DNA from: Zelonia costaricensis
Lineage: Eukaryota; Euglenozoa; Kinetoplastea; Trypanosomatida; Trypanosomatidae
Assembly: GCA_030849075.1 (NCBI GenBank)
Contig: JASAOO010003110.1
Location: 1-22,764 of the forward strand
Length of the DNA stretch: 22,764 bases
Direction: 5' to 3'
Both the position numbers and the translations under genes were made by a program. The notes beneath the pieces were generated by a model, which was not told the DNA's origin, ran no database searches, and saw only the letters and a program-made list of their open reading frames with translations. Position 1 is the first letter of the stretch; every line of letters begins with the position of its first letter. This document shows, piece after piece, positions 10,401-16,700 of the stretch.

Positions 10401-10831
10401 GCCTCCTGTACCGCTGGAGCCACCCATCGAAGCCGGAGGTGACGGTGGCGCGGCTGAGCTCGTGGAAGGCGGAGCTGGAGGTGCGCGGCAAGGGCAAGGG
10501 GGTCGGCTGGTGCGAGTTTTGCTACCCCTACGCACGGCGGGCGTTGCTGCAGACGGCTCGGGATGAGCTGTCCAGCGTTGACCTCGTGGTGCCGGCGCGC
10601 GCCGTGTCGCGGGCGGTGGTCGAGTCGCTCCACGGCACGGTGTCCTACAACGACTGCTTCCTGCCGCAGGAGAGGAGTATCCCGCTGGAGCGCGTTGTCG
10701 CCCACTTCCTGCGCACCCGTGAGGAGGCCACGGCGGTGGCGCCGTCGACGACGACGGCGAGCACGCCGCTGGTAGACGCCGTGGCACGGCTCGTGCGGCG
10801 GCTCTGTGATGAGCAAGACACGCTGTCGTAG
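7439..10831 (+). CDS. Membrane protein with degenerate M64-peptidase-like ectodomain and tetraspanin-like segments (1130 aa)
   Basis: Residues 1-35 form an arginine-rich start plus a hydrophobic signal peptide. Residues about 36-310 follow the order of M64 (IgA-type) metallopeptidases: an early FNLYAVY-like strand, a VVLVND strand (about 181-186), the active-site segment, a WRYW motif (257-260), then C285 and CPIC (296-299) matching the family's terminal CxVC-type motif. At the active site HExGHxxxxLxDEY is replaced by HYLNRAFAQLQEEY (213-226), so the catalytic Glu and second zinc His are lost and it should be inactive. A beta-sandwich with the VTW and VRPAW pattern that often follows M64 domains lies at about 360-455. 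An Ala/Thr stalk precedes TM1 (535-558). TM2-TM5 span about 582-775, with a Cys-rich loop between TM4 and TM5. A tail of about 350 residues follows. Six N-glycosylation sequons fit a surface or endomembrane location. The M64 link is from memory of family motifs, not a search. Confidence 0.82.
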   Translation: MRRPQPINSPRRRVRGCHVACLVLLSLLWASVVTAAVDESPAIAAATGVTVQVLQQATTDNATRSISFLSSGYQSEAAFLADVRACVAALTNSTGGVSADPWPRYVSLFNLYAVYQYSMDAGASRLSGPLHSCAAMTNCAARKVRNNLNCSFGTPNPHVLACDVALVQAMASYAPAQDVAVVLVNDAEAAGAGANGLAIVANDPSYMAPMLVHYLNRAFAQLQEEYNLRLTPGSASTAEALPSLNCAAFGSTAAQQWRYWQNDSDAVDGVGCGVADYVAPTNGGCLMQSSAVPVMCPICREQLTMSFFDPTATASVLGSPSAVPLDLAAERCPPVGHTYYVDQSPASPSSAASLSLSAAAVGPASRGLYLSLGPFAFQNDLQVTWAAADGTVLATDVQTLAIEGASAWKLPTTVTAVIADATPNVRPAWRQLARLGGMTSNTTFHIAAWSPSVTCGAAAPTCFASQATFAGNAVLPTPVCAPLTNSTASAASAAAAAATTVAAATTLLTPVTTQAPPPPASLDALASDAGHNRNVVIVASAVSGGVAVVAVLAILGVFLGCVRGAPREVLDMGALDSAVYSALSLFTVVAALAGAACIAVVCTFVPVEFFLGSPVALTILAVGGAQLLVSLVNFAAALFRLYACALVCGVVSAVFGAGLLATGLMALATFLDPGTATQSQWVGALWQRALSTELGSSYLCNTVQVSLQCSGYHAGCFMTASAECPADCPANNAYANACEVPFVYYISSIYMPLAVAALATGFLAVCLGVLDVMHFTLTRQLRYSGRLRRYFRTYPSPPVEPLTATEAAEVRRLFENACRHSAGTMEGNKLISFIEVVFAKSLTDNYKQQLVRRGPMTYSQLMRLHFPHSGALIVSSTENSAVAKKAVAETPSSGGGSIDSETVKQARYTEAAGALSPEELRRVFAAQAGQRRAPTEEQLVAAMQTAALVCPGAAYCRGLTAMELEGLRRVWTALHPKVAGPLSDSELRLLYRWSHPSKPEVTVARLSSWKAELEVRGKGKGVGWCEFCYPYARRALLQTARDELSSVDLVVPARAVSRAVVESLHGTVSYNDCFLPQERSIPLERVVAHFLRTREEATAVAPSTTTASTPLVDAVARLVRRLCDEQDTLS

Positions 10832-11254
10832 GACCCGACGTTGGCGACGACCTTTGCACCTGCAGTTCGAACGAGACACCGACAGGCCTCTTCTGTGTTT
10901 CCATGTGCCGATGCGAGAATGACGCGTGGAAGTGCGGCACTCTCCGTGTACAATGTTGTTGTTTCTCTTTTTTTTTTTCTGTGGCGCTTCTCCGTGCCTT
11001 TGGTTTCCTGCTTCTCCCTACCGTCTCCCTCCCCCCTTGTCTTTCTTCCCCTTCCTCATTTGGAATCGCGCATCTTGTTTCGACCAGCCTGCGCCGACTC
11101 TTGTCGTTCCTCCGTCTCACCCCGTCATCGCGTCGTGCGAAGCCATGCGCGGCTTCTCTGTGTGCCTCTCCGTCCTCTTCTCCCCTCTTTACGTATGCAC
11201 ACGAGTGGTTCAAGAAAACAAACTCCCGAAAATACAAATTCGCGAATACACGTG

Positions 11255-11465
11255 TGCGTGTGTGTGCGAGTGTAAGTGTTTGTGTGTATGTTCCTGTGTG
11301 TGTGTACTGCCCACTTCTTCCCTCGATTCCAGACGGCATGCAGTCGTCCCCCCTTTGCACTTCTTGCTGCTGTGGCCTTTTTCTCTTCCTATAAGCGGCA
11401 TGCGTTAGTTCCAGGTTGCGTGTGTGCGTGTGTATGTGTGTGTATGTTTGTGTATGTTTGTGCGT
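11255..11465 (+). repeat. Two GT-rich tracts in the 3' flank of the membrane protein gene
   Basis: Imperfect GT runs at about 11255-11310 and 11418-11465, with TA and TT interruptions, lie 430-630 nt after the stop codon. GU-rich 3' UTR elements can bind RNA-binding proteins in eukaryotes, but no specific role is shown here. Confidence 0.85.
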
Positions 11466-12058
11466 GCTTCCTTAAGAACGAGACCAGCGCCTACGTAAAA
11501 CAGACTGCTGCTTGAGCTTCCTGCTACCCCTCATGTTTGTAACTTGACGGGCGCGCTGGTGTGCCTGCTCCTCCACCCCCGCGCTGCCTGCGACTATCCT
11601 GTGCGCACCGTCTACTCTTCTCGTTGCGGGTAGGGGAGGGCCGTGTGCACCGGTGCGCCTAGCTGCGCCGGGGGTACAACCGAAAAGGAAAAAAAATGAA
11701 CATGCAGGGCGAAGGACGTCGTGTGCATGGGTTAGCGGCCTCCGTGCGCGTGAAGAGATGTCAAAACCGCCGTTTGTTTCTGTCCCCCCTCGCTTGCCTC
11801 CATACTGATGTCAAGACTCACTACTGCCGTCCCTGCTTTTGATTCTCGCGGTGGAAGAGAGTGGAGGGGGAGGGAGAGGGAGAGGGAGAAGGACTTGTTC
11901 CCTGCTGCTTCCATCTTGTCCTTCCCAGTGCCTCATTCTCGCTGCCCCGCATCTACATGTACTCCAGGTGTGCTGCGTCATGAGAACGAAACCGAACAGA
12001 AAAGAAAACACACTGCGAGTAGCGAGGGCTGATGCACCGTTCAGCTGTGCTTGGAAGC

Positions 12059-12129
12059 GGTGTGTGTGTGTGTAAATGTGTATGTGTGTAAGGCAGGGAG
12101 ATGGACGGGCCCTGTCTCGCTCTCTCCTC

Positions 12130-12160
<31 letters not shown>

Positions 12161-12161
12161 C
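12059..12161 (+). repeat. GT tract followed by CA tract (complementary pair)
   Basis: A GT-rich run at 12059-12091 is followed 45 nt later by a perfect AC run at 12136-12161. The two are complementary, so a transcript could fold a long GU/AC duplex with the intervening C/T-rich stretch as loop. The repeats are directly visible; the folding is inferred. Confidence 0.85.
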
Positions 12162-12781
12162 GCAATGAGCGTAAAAATGCGCATCGTTACACGGCAGCAT
12201 CGACTCTGCCTGCGTCCTTGCTTCTCTTTCTTCGCGTATGAGGGCTTTGAGCGACGCTGTGCGCTAAGCTGGGGGTTTTGCTCGCGCGGCAGGCCAGCTG
12301 CCCCATCTGCGGAGGAAAAGAAAAGAGCGTGCTGGCCGAGGTGCCGGCGCGCTACGTGGCCCACCATGTGTCCCTGCGGGTTCGCCCACTGTCAAGCCCG
12401 CCTCTGCCACGCGGTCCACCCACTGTCACCTATCCACCGCACCCGTTTCTTCTCCCTCCTGTGCTTTGTCTCTTTCAAACCAACGGCTCTGCCTGTCCGT
12501 CCACTGGCGCGCTACCGGCGCGACGGCTCAGCTTGAGCACACGGGCGCCGTCGCTCATACACCCATCGGCGCGTCAAGAAGGAAGTGGGTGACAAAAAGT
12601 GATCCTTTTCCCGTTTCGCGCGAGTGCCTTGCTTTCGTTGTTGTTTTCTTTTTGATGCGGAGTTTTCGCCTGCAGCCTCCCCGCGTGCTTTCCGCCTCTT
12701 CGTTTTCTAGCCCCGCTTTCACACACCCTCCTGCCCCTCACCTGCCCCCTCTCTGAAACTGCAGCGCAGGCCTCCGAACCA

Positions 12782-12799
12782 ACACACACACACACACAC
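12782..12799 (+). repeat. CA microsatellite
   Basis: A nine-unit AC run about 650 nt upstream of the favoured acceptor of the ARF-GEF gene. Confidence 0.9.
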
Positions 12800-13389
12800 G
12801 CAGGAACTAATCCCCTTCTCTCCCCCCGACGCAGCTGTGGCGGCGGATCGCACACGACACAACAGAAGCTCCGCCGGCGTAGAAGCTGCGCAGCCCTCAC
12901 TGCCGTCGAACGACTCGTCGTTGCGCGCCTCTCACGCACATTTGCGCACACCTGGTCTCATCGTCCCCTCGTTTCGCCCTCCCTGCCGCGACACGGAGTG
13001 CTTCTGGAGCGCAGTTTGCGGCGTCCCGTGCGCTCCTCGTAGCCACCGCCTCCTACCCTTCTTCATTGTCGCTGCCACCGCTCTACAGAAGTTGTGGGCC
13101 GTACGGTCCCCCCCTCCCCTCTCGCAGAAACAAGCTTGCCCACAACATCACCCCTCGTACGCACGCCGTTGGCTTCTTCGCACCCTCCTCGCGAAAACAA
13201 CAACAACAACTCACACCTCACAGGAGGAAGGTCGCGCGCCCAATACCTTCCTATCGTCTCCGTCGGACCGCGCGGGTTGCAGTCCTCCACTGACTCTCGC
13301 TTCTGTTCTCCCGGCGTCCCTGAGAACCGATAGGCGGGCTGCGGCGCTTGGGCTTCTTGTAGCTTGTGTCGTGTGCGTCTTTGTTGGTT

Positions 13390-13450
13390 GCGACGCGTCG
13401 TCCTTCTTCTTGTCCCCTCCCGTTGCGCTGCATTTCTTGTGCTCGATCAG
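13390..13450 (+). promoter_or_regulatory. Candidate trans-splice acceptor of the ARF-GEF gene
   Basis: A C/T-rich stretch including CCTTCTTCTTGTCCCCTCCC precedes AG at 13449-13450. No ATG occurs from there to 13728, giving a 5' UTR of about 277 nt. A second pyrimidine stretch near 13578-13602 with AG at about 13616 is a realistic alternative. Either choice leaves the same first ATG. Confidence 0.45.
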
Positions 13451-13727
13451 CGCGACGTGCTGCTGGACAACAAAGAGGAACGAAAAAAAAAAGGGAAGAG
13501 ACCCACCGTGAGAGGCCCGCTGTTCACGTCCGGCCCTTCTCTGAGGCACTGGCCGCCGCTTCATCGTCCGTGGTGCGTGTCGTCTTCTTTTCCCTACCCT
13601 GCGCGCCGCGCGGTGAGCGATAGGGCAGCTTCTCTGCGCCGCTCGACGCGCTACGCAGCTCCTACCAAAAGACAGCAAACACATACACAGCGAAAGGGAG
13701 CTGCGCTGCCCTGTCCGCGCGTTACGC

Positions 13728-16700
13728 ATGACGGCCTCTCCCCCGCCGATGCGCGACAGCCGCGCCGATCTCGCGGACAGCGGTGAAACAGACCGGCAGA
13801 TGATGCTCATCCACGTCGACAACACGTTGCTCGCCATGCGTATGAACAACCGCCTCAGCCACCACAGCGGCTCCTTGCACGACAGGGACGGCAGCGAGTA
13901 TGCTGCGGCGCAGGGGCTTCTCAACCTGCAGCGGCGCCTCTTCGCCGGTGCCGTGCCCGTGCCCGGGCACACCTCCGTCTCCTCCCCCGTGCGGGGATCG
14001 AAGCAGCCGAACGGCGCGCCCAGCTCCGCCTTTGCCTCCTCGCCTTCGTCGCTGCGCCGCCTGCCGGGCAACGAGGGCGGCGATGGGGCGAGCCACTACG
14101 AGGTGAGCGAGGTCACAATCTTGAGCGCGTTCGCGAACGTGTGCCGCAGCCCGAACACGTCGGCGGTGGTCACTGGAGTCGCCCTCACGGCGCTGGTGGA
14201 CATGCTAGATCTGCCGTGTGCCTTCGTCTCAACGGAGGGCGTCTACACGGCGATCGAGGCCGCGTCGGAAACCCGGGCCGATGTGCAGGACAGCGCCGCT
14301 CACGAGGTGCTGCTCTCGCGCATCTTCAGCGTCTACGTGGCGGCGCTGAACCACCCGGCTGCTGCCCTGGCCGAGGGTGTGGTCTACGTGCGTGCGCTGG
14401 GCCGCATGATGGTGCTGGCCATCCACAGCGAGGCGAGCCAGTTGCTGAAGCGCACGGTGGAGAGGAACATGCGGCTCATCGCCATGACGCTCTTCCGGCG
14501 CCTGCTCTACCTCCCACAGGACCCGTCAGAGCAGGCCGCCGTGGTGGAGGCGGCGACGCAGGTGTTGCGCTTCATCAGCCGCCTGATCAGCGGCGAGACG
14601 GCCGGCTTCGACAACGACGGGAAGGAGATCGTGTCGTGCGCCGCCTTCGGGAGCGCCGAGGGTGCCGCTGCCGCCGCGGGCGGCGCGTCTGCGCCAGGCA
14701 GCGGCGAGGACAAGCTGGCGGCCCCGTCCGAGAAGGCCATCGCCCTGATTCAGCTTGAGGGTCTCGCGCTGGCCCAGGACTGCCTGCTGCTGCTGCGCCG
14801 CTCTCTCTCCAGCCCGCTCTGCGCTCCGCTGCTGGACGCGGTGCAGAACCAGCTCTGCCGCGCGCTGCTCATCGCGGGCCTGAGGACGCAACGCTCCGTC
14901 ATACTGGCGCAGGTGCTGCGCACCGTCCACCTCGTAATGCAGAGCTCCGCCGAGCACCTCATTCCTCAAATCTACAACTTCATCCGCGTGCTGCACCTCA
15001 ACCCGCTCGAGGCACTCACGAACGAGCTTGCCGACGTCGGGGCCGGCTTCCCCGGCGGCTCGCCCGTCGGCGCCCGGGCCGGCTCGCCCGCGGCGGCAGG
15101 GGCTGCGGTGTCTGGGGGCGCGGCGGGGGGCGCAGCCGGGGCGCCCCCGGCGAGCCCCAGCGGGACCGCCTCACCCAGCCCCTCACGCCTGTCGCCGCAG
15201 CAGGTGCAGCGCAAGATGGAGCGACGCGACATTTTGCTGGACAGCCTGGCCGAGTTCTGCAGCGACCCGCGCTTCGGCGGCTTCTGCTTCGTGCACTACG
15301 ACCTCTCCTGGCGCTACGCCTCCCTTCTTCCGCAGCTCTGCCAGGTGCTCGCCAACCACGCCTACCCGATGTTCCGCACAAGCGGCGACGACGGCGACGC
15401 CGGCAGCGCCGCCGCTGCGGCCGCCGTGTGGTCGCCGCAGCGCCAGCGTGGTGGGCTGGCGGCCGATCGCGACGCCGCGGCGCGACGCCGTGAGCGGGCA
15501 GCCGCCGCGGCCGACAGCCGGCGGGACCGGCGGCACCGCACCACCTCCGCGGCGGGCCGGCTGCTGCGCAGCACGCAGCGCACGGCGCTCGATGCGGCCA
15601 CGAACATGGTCTCCGGCATCGCGCTGCGCTCCATTGCGGCGGGGGTGTACGCGGCAAAGGCCCCGGCGGCGGAGACTGGCGCTGTGAGCGGGTCCGAGGC
15701 TTCGCGCGCAGCCACGTTGCCGGCGTCATCGGAGCTGCGGCACTTGATTCGGTGTGCCCAGCATGAGAAGGACACGCTGAATCAGTTCGCGCTGCTCTTC
15801 GAGGACTCGCCGATGAAGAAAGGCATCCCCTTCCTGCTCGAGCACGCAATTCGTGTGCCAGCCGGTGGCGGGGAGGAGGCCTCGCTGCACCACCGTACGC
15901 GCCTGGTGCTGGCCGAGCCGGCGGAGGGGCAGCAGCTGGGTGAGGCGCTGTACCGACTCAGCATCGTGCTCAACAAGCGCGTCCTGGGCGACTACATTGG
16001 CGAGCAGGGTCGCGACAAGCCTGACAGCGGTGACGCGCAGGAGAACGCGAGCAAGCCGGCGCCGCTCTTCTCTGTCCGCTTCTTTGTGGAGCAGCTGACG
16101 GGCTTCATTCACCAGTTTGAGTTTCGCAACAAGCCGCTGCTGGAGGCGATTCGCGAGATGGTGTACTTACTCTGCCTGCCTGGCGAGTCGCAGAAGATCG
16201 ACCGCGTCATGGAGGCGTTTGCGAATCACTGGTACCAGCAGAATCTCGTGCAGAGGGACGACGGCACGGTCGTGAAGGACGAGTCGATCAACCCGTTCCA
16301 CAGCCAGTCTGGCGCGTTTGTGCTATCCTTCGCCATCATCATGCTCAACACGGACCAGCACTCGGGCAAGGTGGCGCAGCCGATGAAGAAGGACGACTTT
16401 GTGCGAATGAACCGCGGTATCGACGAGGGCAAGGACGTCCCTGCGGCCTACCTCGGCAGCATCTACGACGACGTCCGCCTGCACGAGGTGGTGATGGCGG
16501 ACATGATGGACCGCGGCTTCGCGAATGACACGACGTGGAAGCTGGAGATGCGGCCGTGCGTGAACTTTGTGCAACACGCACTGGGCACGCGGCAGGCCGC
16601 GGCAGAGGCAGCCGCGGTGGAGGCGCTGACGAACATTTCCGTCCACCCACCGAGCGGTGCCGTGGCTGCGGCGTCGGTGTACCCTACCGCCGCGCGCCCC

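Larger units (their letters stand above)
10832..13727 (+). other. Spacer between the membrane protein gene and the ARF-GEF gene
   Basis: No supportable gene. It begins with T-rich and C/T-rich sequence after the stop, then GT-rich runs (11255-11310 and 11418-11465). A purine-rich GGGAGA stretch lies near 11860-11890, followed by a GT then CA pair (12059-12161) and another CA run (12782-12799). The segment about 12278-12400 has codon-like G/C periodicity without an ATG and is discussed as a finding. From about 12950 the plus strand is pyrimidine-rich up to the candidate acceptors for the ARF-GEF gene. The 2.9-kb length is large but not exceptional for trypanosomatids. Confidence 0.75.

Noticed and set aside
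8741..10879. A 712-codon open frame on the minus strand
   Set aside because: It lies antisense to the membrane-protein gene, and its Arg/His/Ala-rich product is what the complement of GC-rich coding DNA gives. It has no domains or hydrophobic pattern, while the plus frame has clear motifs.
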